Source of the DNA: an uncultured Planctomycetota bacterium
GTDB taxonomy: Bacteria > Planctomycetota > Planctomycetia > Gemmatales > HRBIN36
Direction of reading: 5' to 3'
Assembly (NCBI GenBank): GCA_937944855.1
Contig: CALFAY010000024.1
Span: forward strand, 1 to 64,000
DNA: 64,000 bases
Shown here one piece after another: positions 10,292 through 18,312 of the stretch. Below the pieces are notes generated by a model. That model did not search any database. It was given only the letters and a program-made list of their open reading frames with translations, and was not told where the DNA came from. Position numbers and translations under genes: made by a program. Every line of letters begins with the position of its first letter. Position 1 is the first letter of the stretch.

Positions 10292-11407
10292 TCAAATCGT
10301 CAATTGTCGATCACGGGCGAGTATCGGCCAGCGATCCACGACCCTGCCATTCTCGACGACAAGGGCTTCCCGGTACAAGGCCACGGTCGAGCAGATGTGG
10401 GCCGGACTGCCGTACACTTCCTGTCCCAGCCGAAACCGGTCGGCGTGGGGCGACTCCAGGACCAGATGTTCCTCGTAGTGTCCGGCGATGCGATGGTCGG
10501 GAACGTCCCACAGGGCGATGCGGTTGGCCAGCGGCGGATCGGAGCCGACCGCCTTGGTGCCCAGGTCGAGCGTGACCCGTTCCGGCATCGGCCTGCTGAC
10601 GACCCGGCCCAGCAGCGCGGCAGCGATCGTCATGTCCAGGTCGGGGAACTTGCTCTGATAGCCGTGGTCGTGAAGCACGCAGGTTCCCGGGGAGCATTCC
10701 AGATTCGGCAGGGTCGCGGCCGCCCAGAACGGAAACGACGGCGTGCCCCCAGCAATGATGCGAGGAACCGGCAGACCCTTTCGCTGCAAGGCATCCGTGA
10801 GTTCCTCGAGGCGGTGGACGATTTCCGTGACGGTGCGGCGACGCTGCTCCGGATCGGGATGGTTGTTGTGTCCGTCGTAGGCGTGCAGTCCGCCGCAGCG
10901 CAGCACCGGGGAACGGGCGATCTGCTCGTACAACGCCACTGCCCGGCTCAAGTCAAAAACGCCGGTGCGATGCTGGCCGACGTCGAGGTCCACCACCACT
11001 TCGACAGCTGGTCCCGCTTTCAAAGCGGCCTCCAGGCGAATCGTCGCCTCGGGATCATCCACGCAGGCCAGGAATCGCGTCTGCGGGAAGGTGCGGACCA
11101 GACGGGCGAAGCGATCGCAGTTGGGACCGACGAGCGGATAGGCGAGGAAGACATCGGCTACGCCGGTTTTCCCGGCCATTTCCGCCTCGGCAATGGTGGC
11201 GACCTTATGATTGCGGATGCCGATCTGAAGGGCGATCTGAAGGATCTCGCGGGTCTTGTGCGTCTTGTCATGCGGCCTCAAGCGCTCGGGACCGCCGGCG
11301 ATTTCGACCATGCGAGACAGATTGCCGCGGATCAGTTCCGGGTAGAACAGCAGGGCAGGCGACGGGATAGCTGAGGGATCGTGAATCTGGTATCGTGAAA
11401 CAGTCAT
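10292..11407 (-). CDS. PLP enzyme of the D-threonine aldolase / D-serine dehydratase (DSD1-like) family
   Basis: The product is 371 residues. The N-terminal alanine-racemase-like barrel carries the putative PLP lysine in RPHDKTHKT. The C-terminal domain has the zinc-site-like region EEHLVLE and later GSPAHICSTVALY, as in D-threonine aldolases and D-serine dehydratases, which cleave or dehydrate D-3-hydroxyamino acids. The ATG at 11407 follows GGGAGG by six bases; the frame extends 28 codons upstream without a ribosome site. It is divergent from the metallopeptidase gene, with the two starts about 34 bases apart, so their promoters must overlap. The exact substrate is uncertain. Confidence 0.85.
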   Translation of the reverse strand: MTVSRYQIHDPSAIPSPALLFYPELIRGNLSRMVEIAGGPERLRPHDKTHKTREILQIALQIGIRNHKVATIAEAEMAGKTGVADVFLAYPLVGPNCDRFARLVRTFPQTRFLACVDDPEATIRLEAALKAGPAVEVVVDLDVGQHRTGVFDLSRAVALYEQIARSPVLRCGGLHAYDGHNNHPDPEQRRRTVTEIVHRLEELTDALQRKGLPVPRIIAGGTPSFPFWAAATLPNLECSPGTCVLHDHGYQSKFPDLDMTIAAALLGRVVSRPMPERVTLDLGTKAVGSDPPLANRIALWDVPDHRIAGHYEEHLVLESPHADRFRLGQEVYGSPAHICSTVALYREALVVENGRVVDRWPILARDRQLTI

Positions 11408-11440
11408 TGCATGCCTCCCAGGCCGGGTCGAACCGTTGCG

Positions 11441-12835
11441 ATGGTAACACGACTCCTTCCGAAAAGCGACCACCCGCCCCGACTCGGACAAGGCTTACTG
11501 ATCGTGGTCATGGCGGCCGTCTGCGTGGGGGACTGGTCGCTTGAAGCAGAAGAGCCGTGGCAGTTCGAGGTCGTTCGGCATCAGAACGGCCACTCCTTCG
11601 AAGGGCTGATTGTCGAGGAGAAGCCGGACGAGATTCAGTTCAGACACGTGATTCGGCGACCGGGAGCGAAGACGATCGTCCTCGACCTGACGTTTCAGCG
11701 TGACGAGGTTCAAAGCATCCAGCGGCTTCCGCAGAAAGAACGGACCGAGTTGGCGGGCCGGATCGCCCAGCTGGATCGAGGCGGAGAGCGGGAACGGCAG
11801 CGGCTTCGGGAACTGGTGCTGGACGAGATCGCTTGGTCGGAAGGTCAGCCGGCTCGGCGGTACACAGGCCGGTTGTTCGAGCTTCAATCCGACCTCCGGG
11901 AAGACTTGGTCCGGCTTGCGGTGGTGCGGTTGGAGGACATTTTCCAGGCATTCAGCGACCGATTCGGCAGCCGTCGGCAGCCGACCCGGCCTCCCCTCAT
12001 CCTCTTGTTCCGTTCGGCGAAGGACTATCGGGAACGTCTGGCGGCCCTCGGCCTGAACATCCTCAACCCGGCGTGCTTCGATCCGCGGTCGAACACCGTC
12101 CTGGCTGTGTGCGATTTCGAGCAGAGGGTGGCGGAGTACGAAGCCTTGAAGGCCAAGCACGAGACGTTACTGCGGGAACTGGATACGCAGGAGAAGCGGC
12201 TGCGACGGCATTTCTTCGGTCAGCCGCCCCGGGGCATGATGCTGCAAATCCTACAAGCACGGCGAAGCGTTCATCTGCTTAATGCCGAGAACGAAAGCCT
12301 GCTGGAACGGCAGCGTCGTCCGCTGTTGACGCTTTTGGCCCATGAGGCCTTTCATGCCTATGTCGAGAATCATCTGTATCCGGCGGAGGAGGGAGGCTTG
12401 CCGCACTGGCTCAACGAGGGATTGGCCCAAGTGTACGAAAGTGCGATCGTGGAAGGCGGCGAACTGCGGGTGGGCAGCGTCGATCCCCGTCGGCTTCAGG
12501 CGGCTCAGGACCTTTTGCGGAAGATGCAGTTTCCGGGACTCCTGGACGTGCTCCGGGCGGAGCCGCGACGCTTCCAGATCGCCCATCGCCACGAGAGCCA
12601 GGCCACGGACCAACTGTTCCTGGCCTGCTGGGCGTTGGCTCACTATCTGGCGTTCCATCACAAGGCGTTGACCCCGGCCCGAATCGAGGCGTATCTGGAA
12701 GCCCGCAAACGAGGAAGTTCGGAAGCCGAGGCCTTTCGCGCTCTCGTCGATGAACCGCTGGGGAACTTCGAGCCGCGCTTTCGCCAGTATGTGCAGGCAT
12801 TGCGGCCCGACGGCACGGTGCGGATGAACGAGTGA
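11441..12835 (+). CDS. DUF1570-like secreted HExxH metallopeptidase-like protein
   Basis: The product is about 464 residues. The N-terminus (GQGLLIVVMAAVCVG) looks like a signal segment. Late in the protein is LLAHEAFHAYVENHLYP, an HExxH zinc motif, followed about 20 residues later by HWLNEGLAQVYE, whose Glu would be the third ligand of a gluzincin. This arrangement is typical of planctomycete DUF1570 proteins. The middle part is charged and possibly helical. The start is uncertain: 11411 is also open and neither has a clear ribosome site. The function beyond putative proteolysis is unknown. Confidence 0.7.
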   Translation: MVTRLLPKSDHPPRLGQGLLIVVMAAVCVGDWSLEAEEPWQFEVVRHQNGHSFEGLIVEEKPDEIQFRHVIRRPGAKTIVLDLTFQRDEVQSIQRLPQKERTELAGRIAQLDRGGERERQRLRELVLDEIAWSEGQPARRYTGRLFELQSDLREDLVRLAVVRLEDIFQAFSDRFGSRRQPTRPPLILLFRSAKDYRERLAALGLNILNPACFDPRSNTVLAVCDFEQRVAEYEALKAKHETLLRELDTQEKRLRRHFFGQPPRGMMLQILQARRSVHLLNAENESLLERQRRPLLTLLAHEAFHAYVENHLYPAEEGGLPHWLNEGLAQVYESAIVEGGELRVGSVDPRRLQAAQDLLRKMQFPGLLDVLRAEPRRFQIAHRHESQATDQLFLACWALAHYLAFHHKALTPARIEAYLEARKRGSSEAEAFRALVDEPLGNFEPRFRQYVQALRPDGTVRMNE

Positions 12836-12869
12836 GGGGGAAAGGCTCGGGTTGGTTCAGGGGGCAAGT

Positions 12870-12954
<85 letters not shown>

Positions 12955-13055
12955 TTTGTTGGGGGTTCGATCCTTATTATCCCTCTGGAGTCAAAAGCAG
13001 GCAAGGGAACGGTTGGCCCCGACCGTCGCCACCCGGAGACGGGGACGGGTCTTCG

Positions 13056-13145
13056 TCAGCCTTTGCGATGGCGGATGCGGCTGCGCATGCGGCGCTTCTT
13101 GCGGCCTACCTTGCGGCGTCCTTTTTTCTTCTTGCGGCGAGCCAT
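13056..13145 (-). CDS. 29-residue highly basic small protein
   Basis: A 29-codon ORF starts at 13145 directly behind a strong ribosome site (GGGGGAG, then AAGT before ATG). More than half of its residues are Lys or Arg: it begins MARRKKKKGRRKVGRKKRR and ends in IRHRKG. Such tiny basic proteins in planctomycetes and Bacteroidota are annotated as AURKAIP1/COX24-domain or ribosome-associated peptides (family knowledge, recalled and not checked). An rRNA-binding role is plausible. The long overlapping ORFs in this region are shadows. The tRNA-Leu gene follows on the same strand. Confidence 0.65.
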   Translation of the reverse strand: MARRKKKKGRRKVGRKKRRMRSRIRHRKG

Positions 13146-13515
13146 ACTTCTCCCCCGAACAGGCGGCGGTCTGTTCCCCGTCACCCGGATCTCCCGCGGT
13201 GAAGGCGATTTTATAGCGGACCTCTGACCGACAGGCAAGGAGAAGCAGCGGGATCTCGCGGATCGCTCCCCCAATGGCGGAAACTTTGCCGCCCGGAGCG
13301 AAGCTGCCGATCCCGTTCTCTTTTCCGATCGTCCGATTCCTTGATAAGACGCGCCGAAGGAAACGGCACAAGCTAGTCGCTCTCGGCATTATTTGTCAAG
13401 AACGTCAAGTCGTTTCAGCAAGCCTTGCCGATGAGAGGAAGCAGGGCATTCGATCGAGGAACCATGCCCGGGTCTGAAGGCATCAAGCAACCAGTTCCAC
13501 ACGAAGGGAGTTTCC
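13146..13515. other. Intergenic region, nothing clear
   Basis: This 370-base divergent spacer lies between the small basic protein and the outer-membrane barrel gene. It must hold both promoters, but I see no convincing -35/-10 pair, repeat or RNA structure. Confidence 0.5.
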
Positions 13516-14610
13516 ATGAGCAAAGGCTTGCGTACTACCCTCATGACGGCAGCTCTGGCCGCAGCCAGCGCTCTGCCGGGTCTGGCCTGGGGACAGCAGA
13601 AGGAAGCTGCCCCGGCTCCCATTATCGTCCACGAAGACAAAGGGCCGTGTTGCGCTCCGGAGCCGTGCTGTGGTCCGGGCGTGACTTGGTTCGGCTATGC
13701 CGACTGGCTGTACTGGCGGGCTCATCGCAACACCTCGCCGTTTGCCGGCTTCGGTCAATTCCTGGTGGGACCGAACATTGATCCGGACAGCTTCGTCATC
13801 AGTGCCGTGGATTCCAAGCTGGATTGGGATTCCGGGTTCCGGCTCGGCATCGGCGCCCGCATGGGCTCGATGGAAGCCGGCTTCCAGTACACCCGGTTCG
13901 ACACCCGGGGCGCTACCAGCCTCGGCAATCTGGCCGATCCTAACACGTTCGTTCATGCCAATCTGATAGATCGTTCCTTCGCCGATGACATCATTGGCAG
14001 CCCCTTCGACGACGGCATCGTCGACTCGGCCAGCCAGATAATCAGCTTGGACTACGACGTGTACGATCTGTGGGTCGGGACGGAATTCAAGACTTGCGAT
14101 CTGCTGGTCCTGCGGCCGTTCATCGGCATCCGCATCGCCGACATCGATCAGGACGAAGCTGTCCGCTATACAGCTGAAGGCACAAACTATGATTTGTTCC
14201 GCAGCACCCAGTTCCGCGGCTATGGTCTGCGAGGCGGTTTGGGTGCAGAAAGCTGTCTGATGGGCATCACGCTGTTCGGCCGCACGGCCGTGTCGCTGCT
14301 GTACAGCGAGATCGATACCCTCCGCATCGATACGATCACCATCCCGGGCGATAACACGCTCTACCTGCGTCAGTGGGGCCACAACTTCAGCGACATCACG
14401 CCGGTACTCGAAGTGGCCGCTGGCGTCAGCTATTGCTTCGGCCCGGTCAGCATCTCCGCCGGTTACGAGTTCAGCCGCTGGTTCAGCATCCTCCAGCATC
14501 CGGACGTGCCTGGCTGGGATAACGTGGACGGTGACGTGGGCAACTATCGTCGCGATCGTGGCGACCTGAGCCTGGACGGTTTCTTCCTCCGCATCGGCAT
14601 CAGCTACTAA
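13516..14610 (+). CDS. Outer-membrane beta-barrel protein (Lpg1974-like)
   Basis: The product is 364 residues. The signal peptide is MSKGLRTTLMTAALAAASAL..AWG. A Cys-rich segment (GPCCAPEPCCGPG) follows, then WFGYADWLYWRAHRN and alternating beta strands ending in GFFLRIGISY, an aromatic C-terminus typical of porin-like barrels. The pattern recalls the Lpg1974 pore-forming outer-membrane family, which is widespread in planctomycetes. The ATG at 13516 follows AAGGGAG by five bases, and a strong terminator follows at 14645. It is probably abundant and surface-exposed. The pore function is inferred. Confidence 0.75.
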   Translation: MSKGLRTTLMTAALAAASALPGLAWGQQKEAAPAPIIVHEDKGPCCAPEPCCGPGVTWFGYADWLYWRAHRNTSPFAGFGQFLVGPNIDPDSFVISAVDSKLDWDSGFRLGIGARMGSMEAGFQYTRFDTRGATSLGNLADPNTFVHANLIDRSFADDIIGSPFDDGIVDSASQIISLDYDVYDLWVGTEFKTCDLLVLRPFIGIRIADIDQDEAVRYTAEGTNYDLFRSTQFRGYGLRGGLGAESCLMGITLFGRTAVSLLYSEIDTLRIDTITIPGDNTLYLRQWGHNFSDITPVLEVAAGVSYCFGPVSISAGYEFSRWFSILQHPDVPGWDNVDGDVGNYRRDRGDLSLDGFFLRIGISY

Positions 14611-14644
14611 AGCGGTGTCTGCGACGCCGGAGTGACTCCTTTCT

Positions 14645-14684
14645 ACCCGGGGGCTGGCTTCGTGCCACCCCCGGGTGCGTTTTT
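14645..14684 (+). terminator. Intrinsic terminator of the outer-membrane protein gene
   Basis: ACCCGGGGG (14645-14653) pairs with CCCCCGGGT (14668-14676), with an additional TGGC/GCCA inner stem and a TTCGT loop, followed by GCG and five T. It lies 35 bases after the stop codon. Confidence 0.85.
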
Positions 14685-14812
14685 GGCCCGACTCGGGTTG
14701 CCTTTTTGAGGCGAACAGGGCAAGATCAGAGCCTGCATCCGGGACGAACTTTCACGGCGTTAGCAGCGTGTGCCTCGATCCGGAGCAGCGGCCAGGAAGC
14801 GGCTTGGAAGCC

Positions 14813-15586
14813 ATGCACGATCAGAAAGGACGTTCGCTGTCGCTGTCCCCGTCACGGCGGATCATCACGGACCTGGTGCATTTCGCCAAGAAAATGCCGA
14901 CGGTGCCCGTGGAGCGCGTCATGCAGATCGGGCCGCTGCGGCAAGCGCGGTCACAGTTGACGGTGCGTCCCAGCTGGTGTGCCATCTTCACCAAGGCGTA
15001 TGCCTGCGTTGCCGCCCGGCAGCCTGCTTTGCGAAGAGCCTACCTGCCGTTTCCCTGGCCGCACCTGTACGAACACCCGGTCAATATCGCTTCCGTGGCC
15101 GTGGAGCGGGAGTTTCGCGGAGAGCACTGTGTTTTCTTTGCCCACCTGCGCAGCCCCGACCAGCAAAGCCTGGTGCAGTTGGACGAGCATCTGCGGCGTT
15201 TCAAGGAGGAGCCGGTCGAGTCCATCGGACTGTTCCGCCGGGCCTTGACCGTGGGCAAGCTGCCTTGGCCGATTCGTCGTCTGCTGTGGTGGATCGGTCT
15301 GAATTCGTCGGGATTCAAGCGGGCCAAACGGATGGGCACGTTCGGCGTCAGCGTCTATTCGAGCCTCGGCGCGGAATCGCTCCACCCGCTCTCGCCGCTG
15401 ACCACGACGCTCAATTACGGCGTCATCCAGCCGCACGGGAAGGTGCGGGTACGCCTGATCTACGATCACCGGGTTCTCGACGGCGCCGACGTCGCTCGCG
15501 CCCTGGCCGCCATGGAAGCCGTGTTGCACGGAGAGATTCTGACGGAATTGCAGAGTATGGCTCGCCCCTTACGGGAGGCAAGTTAG
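14813..15586 (+). CDS. Stand-alone 2-oxoacid dehydrogenase acyltransferase (E2) catalytic-domain protein
   Basis: The product is about 257 residues. The C-terminal half carries YDHRVLDGADVARAL, the catalytic His motif of the dihydrolipoyl/chloramphenicol acyltransferase fold, preceded by TTTLNYGVIQP. The lipoyl and peripheral-subunit-binding domains of true E2 proteins are absent, and no E1 or E3 gene is near. It may transfer an acyl group to a different substrate. The ATG at 14813 is my choice because the N-terminus then starts just before the fold; the open frame begins at 14675. The stop lies two bases before the methyltransferase start. Confidence 0.7.
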   Translation: MHDQKGRSLSLSPSRRIITDLVHFAKKMPTVPVERVMQIGPLRQARSQLTVRPSWCAIFTKAYACVAARQPALRRAYLPFPWPHLYEHPVNIASVAVEREFRGEHCVFFAHLRSPDQQSLVQLDEHLRRFKEEPVESIGLFRRALTVGKLPWPIRRLLWWIGLNSSGFKRAKRMGTFGVSVYSSLGAESLHPLSPLTTTLNYGVIQPHGKVRVRLIYDHRVLDGADVARALAAMEAVLHGEILTELQSMARPLREAS

Positions 15587-15588
15587 TC

Positions 15589-16374
15589 ATGGACGACGTG
15601 AATCACTGGCTGGAGGACCGCTGTGCCGTGGCCTTCTGGGACCAGTACAAAGCGGCTCCCTATCAGCAACTGTTGCAGGACACGATCCGCTGGGCTGAGC
15701 CGGGACCGGGACAGCGCTGGCTCGACCTCGGCTGCGGCAGCGGACAGTTGACTGCGGCGTTGTGGCAGAAGAGCCACGGCCAGATCGGCAGCATCGTGGC
15801 TGCTGATTGCGCCGCCATCAATCAACAGGCCATCGAACGGCTCCAGCGCCGCCTCAACCCTCCGCCCTTGCCAGGACAGATCGAATTCCGTCGGGTCAAC
15901 TTCAGCGATGGGCTGTTCGAGTTCGAGACGGCCAGCTTCGACGGCATCCTGAGCGGACTAGCCATCTCCTACGCTGAACATCGCGACCCGCAGACGGGGC
16001 AGTACACCGACCGAGCCTACAACCAGCTGTACCAGGAAATGCGCCGGGTCCTCAAGCCGGGAGGCCAGCTGGTCTTCTCTGTCAACGTGCCCGATCCGGA
16101 TTTCTGGAAGGTCTTCTGGCGGTCGCTGGGACCAGGGGTCCGGGTGGGCAAGCCGTTGCGGGCCTTGTGGAACGGCCTGCGGATGATGCGTTATGGGACG
16201 TGGCTGCGACGCGAGGCGCGCCGCGGCCGGTTCCATTTTCTCTCCTTGTCCGCAATCACGGAGCGGTTGTGCGCGGCGGGGTTCGAGGAACTGCGTTATC
16301 GGCTTTCGTATGCCGGCCAAGCCTACGTCGTGGCGGCCAAGGTGCCGGCGATGGCAATGGTGAAGGCAGCGTGA
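15589..16374 (+). CDS. Class I SAM-dependent methyltransferase
   Basis: The product is 261 residues. Motif I is WLDLGCGSGQLTAALW near residue 47, followed by SIVAADCA, the post-motif MRRVLKPGGQLVFSVN, and a C-terminal half rich in Arg and aromatic residues. It resembles ubiquinone/menaquinone-type or small-molecule methyltransferases. The ATG at 15589 has GGGAGG 11 bases upstream, located within the end of the acyltransferase gene, so the two are surely one operon. A joint role in modifying a lipid or metabolite is possible but unproven. Confidence 0.8.
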   Translation: MDDVNHWLEDRCAVAFWDQYKAAPYQQLLQDTIRWAEPGPGQRWLDLGCGSGQLTAALWQKSHGQIGSIVAADCAAINQQAIERLQRRLNPPPLPGQIEFRRVNFSDGLFEFETASFDGILSGLAISYAEHRDPQTGQYTDRAYNQLYQEMRRVLKPGGQLVFSVNVPDPDFWKVFWRSLGPGVRVGKPLRALWNGLRMMRYGTWLRREARRGRFHFLSLSAITERLCAAGFEELRYRLSYAGQAYVVAAKVPAMAMVKAA

Positions 16375-16387
16375 AGCGGCAGATCCC

Positions 16388-18133
16388 TTACGGATCGTTG
16401 CACAACAATCGTGCCACAGAAACGGGTTCGGCATCACTCGGCGGCGGGATGCCGAGGGCTTCCGCCAAGGCCCCGGCAATCACCTCCGGCCCGACCCGCT
16501 GATGGTAGGTTCCCGGGCGAATCCCCGGGCCGTACAAAAGCAGCGGAACGTGAGTGTCGTAGTCGTGCGGCGTGCCGTGGTTCGTGCCGACCTTGGAAAC
16601 CGCCGGCAGATGATACGGCTTGACGACCACGAAGACCTCGCCCCCGCGATCCGGATGAAACGTCCGCCAAACCGACTCGCCGATGGCATCGTTGGGTTTC
16701 TGCGTCAATTGAGAGCGGGTCCAGGCTGCCTGCACTCCGGGTCGGGAGGTCAACCACTCGGCCAGAGCTTGCTCCACTTCGCGAAAATCGGCTTTGGCTC
16801 GTTCGATGGTCTGACGGTTGAGATAGTACCAGAACCCGGATCGGGCCTCGATCCATTTGCCCCGGATCGAATCGTTGCCGAAGCGGTCCTGCAACATCTT
16901 CTCGGAGCCGAAGTCCACCAACAGCGGAGAAATCCGAGCAGCATCCTTACCCTGCAACTTCGCCACTTCCGGGAACGGGCAGATGCCGTGATCAGCGGTC
17001 AGAGCGAGCACATAGCGGCCTTTGCCAACGTGTTCATCCAAGAAATCCATGAGTTCCCGCATGATACGGTCGCTGCGGAGCGTCGTGTCGAGGACTTCAT
17101 GCGAATCCGGCCCGTAGCAATGTCCGACCGCATCGTTGCTGGAAAAACTCAGGCAGAGAAGATCGGGCACATCGTCCTGTCCCAGCTTTTCCTCGACAAC
17201 GGCCCGTTTGGCGAAGTCGAGTAACAGATCATTGCCGAAGGGTGAGTTGTACAAGGCACCGTAGTACGATTTCACCAGCAGCGGCGGGAAGCCGAGCGGA
17301 TGCGGAAACGTCCGGCCCTGGAAGGTGCCCAAACCTTCCGCTTCCACGTCGTCGGGACCGGCCCAGCAGTCGTAGTTGACGTCGGGCCGAAGGCGGTTCC
17401 AGACCGTGCCGAACCAGCGGTCGGCGGGTCGGCTGGCGTTGTAGTCTGCGACCCATTGCGGCAGGCGTTCCCGATAGTAGCGCGAGGTGACGAACGTGCC
17501 GGTGTCGCTGCCCAGCCAGCAGCACAGGTCCGCCTTGCGGCCTCCCGGAAGAATGGCGGAGCGATCCTTGAAGGAGATGCTGACGACCTTTCCGGTCCCG
17601 TGCGTGGCTTCCTTGAGGGCGTCGGCCAGCGTTGGCGACAGAAGCCTTTCCGGGGAATAGCCGCGCGGCTTGCTGCGAGTGCGGGGACGCGGCTGGTCGT
17701 CTTCGTCGTCCTCTACAGACTCCGCGGGAGGAACCCGACTGGCTCGTTCCGCCGCGGCTCCCGTCACCTGCACGCAGTTGACCGAAGATTCCTCCGAGCG
17801 CTCGTACCAGTCGTTGCCGATGATCCCATGCTTCTGCGGGAAGGTGCCCGTGGCGATGGTCGCATGACCCGGCCCGGTGCTGGTCGCAGCATGACGGTAA
17901 TGGCAATTGGGAAACCAGGCACCCTCGGTCATGAGCCGTTCGAAGCCGCCTTCGTCGAACAATGCTCGCCAGCGAGGCAAAAAGTCGCCGCGGAGTTGAT
18001 CGAAGACGACGATGACCGCCAGTCGCGGCCGCTGCGAGGACGGAGGCGGTCCTTCCCGCGCATCGGAGACAGTAATTGCATATGGCAGTAACGGCACGAA
18101 AAGTAAGAGGGGGAGAAGATGGCCACGCCGCAC
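16388..18133 (-). CDS. Secreted alkaline phosphatase / phosphodiesterase family protein
   Basis: The product is about 581 residues. The signal peptide (RRGHLLPLLLFVPLLPYAI) is followed by VIVVFDQLRGDFLPRW and CHYRHAATSTGPGHATIATG, where the Thr nucleophile and metal ligands of the PafA-type alkaline phosphatase superfamily lie. Later motifs ALTADHGICPFPE and NHGTPHDYDTHVPLLLYG supply the remaining Asp/His ligands. It would hydrolyse phosphate esters in the periplasm. I chose a GTG start at 18133 because AGGAG precedes it by eight bases and the signal peptide then begins immediately; a GTG at 18184 is also open. It is convergent with the methyltransferase. Confidence 0.85.
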   Translation of the reverse strand: MRRGHLLPLLLFVPLLPYAITVSDAREGPPPSSQRPRLAVIVVFDQLRGDFLPRWRALFDEGGFERLMTEGAWFPNCHYRHAATSTGPGHATIATGTFPQKHGIIGNDWYERSEESSVNCVQVTGAAAERASRVPPAESVEDDEDDQPRPRTRSKPRGYSPERLLSPTLADALKEATHGTGKVVSISFKDRSAILPGGRKADLCCWLGSDTGTFVTSRYYRERLPQWVADYNASRPADRWFGTVWNRLRPDVNYDCWAGPDDVEAEGLGTFQGRTFPHPLGFPPLLVKSYYGALYNSPFGNDLLLDFAKRAVVEEKLGQDDVPDLLCLSFSSNDAVGHCYGPDSHEVLDTTLRSDRIMRELMDFLDEHVGKGRYVLALTADHGICPFPEVAKLQGKDAARISPLLVDFGSEKMLQDRFGNDSIRGKWIEARSGFWYYLNRQTIERAKADFREVEQALAEWLTSRPGVQAAWTRSQLTQKPNDAIGESVWRTFHPDRGGEVFVVVKPYHLPAVSKVGTNHGTPHDYDTHVPLLLYGPGIRPGTYHQRVGPEVIAGALAEALGIPPPSDAEPVSVARLLCNDP

Positions 18134-18312
18134 GGCTTTTGCTCCTGGGCCAAATCGTTCCGTTCCACCGTTCGGGCGAGTCACACCCCAGGGATTCTAC
18201 GACTGGGCCGAAAAGACGCTATGCACAGGGGCGTGAAGATTCGGTGTTGAGATCGGGAACTTCGATCTGCTCATGAAGTCGACCAGAAATGGCTGACACA
18301 CGCCTTGGGTGG

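Noticed and set aside
12958..12975. T-arm-like GGGTTCGATCC next to tRNA-Leu
   Set aside because: No acceptor or anticodon stem accompanies it on that strand.
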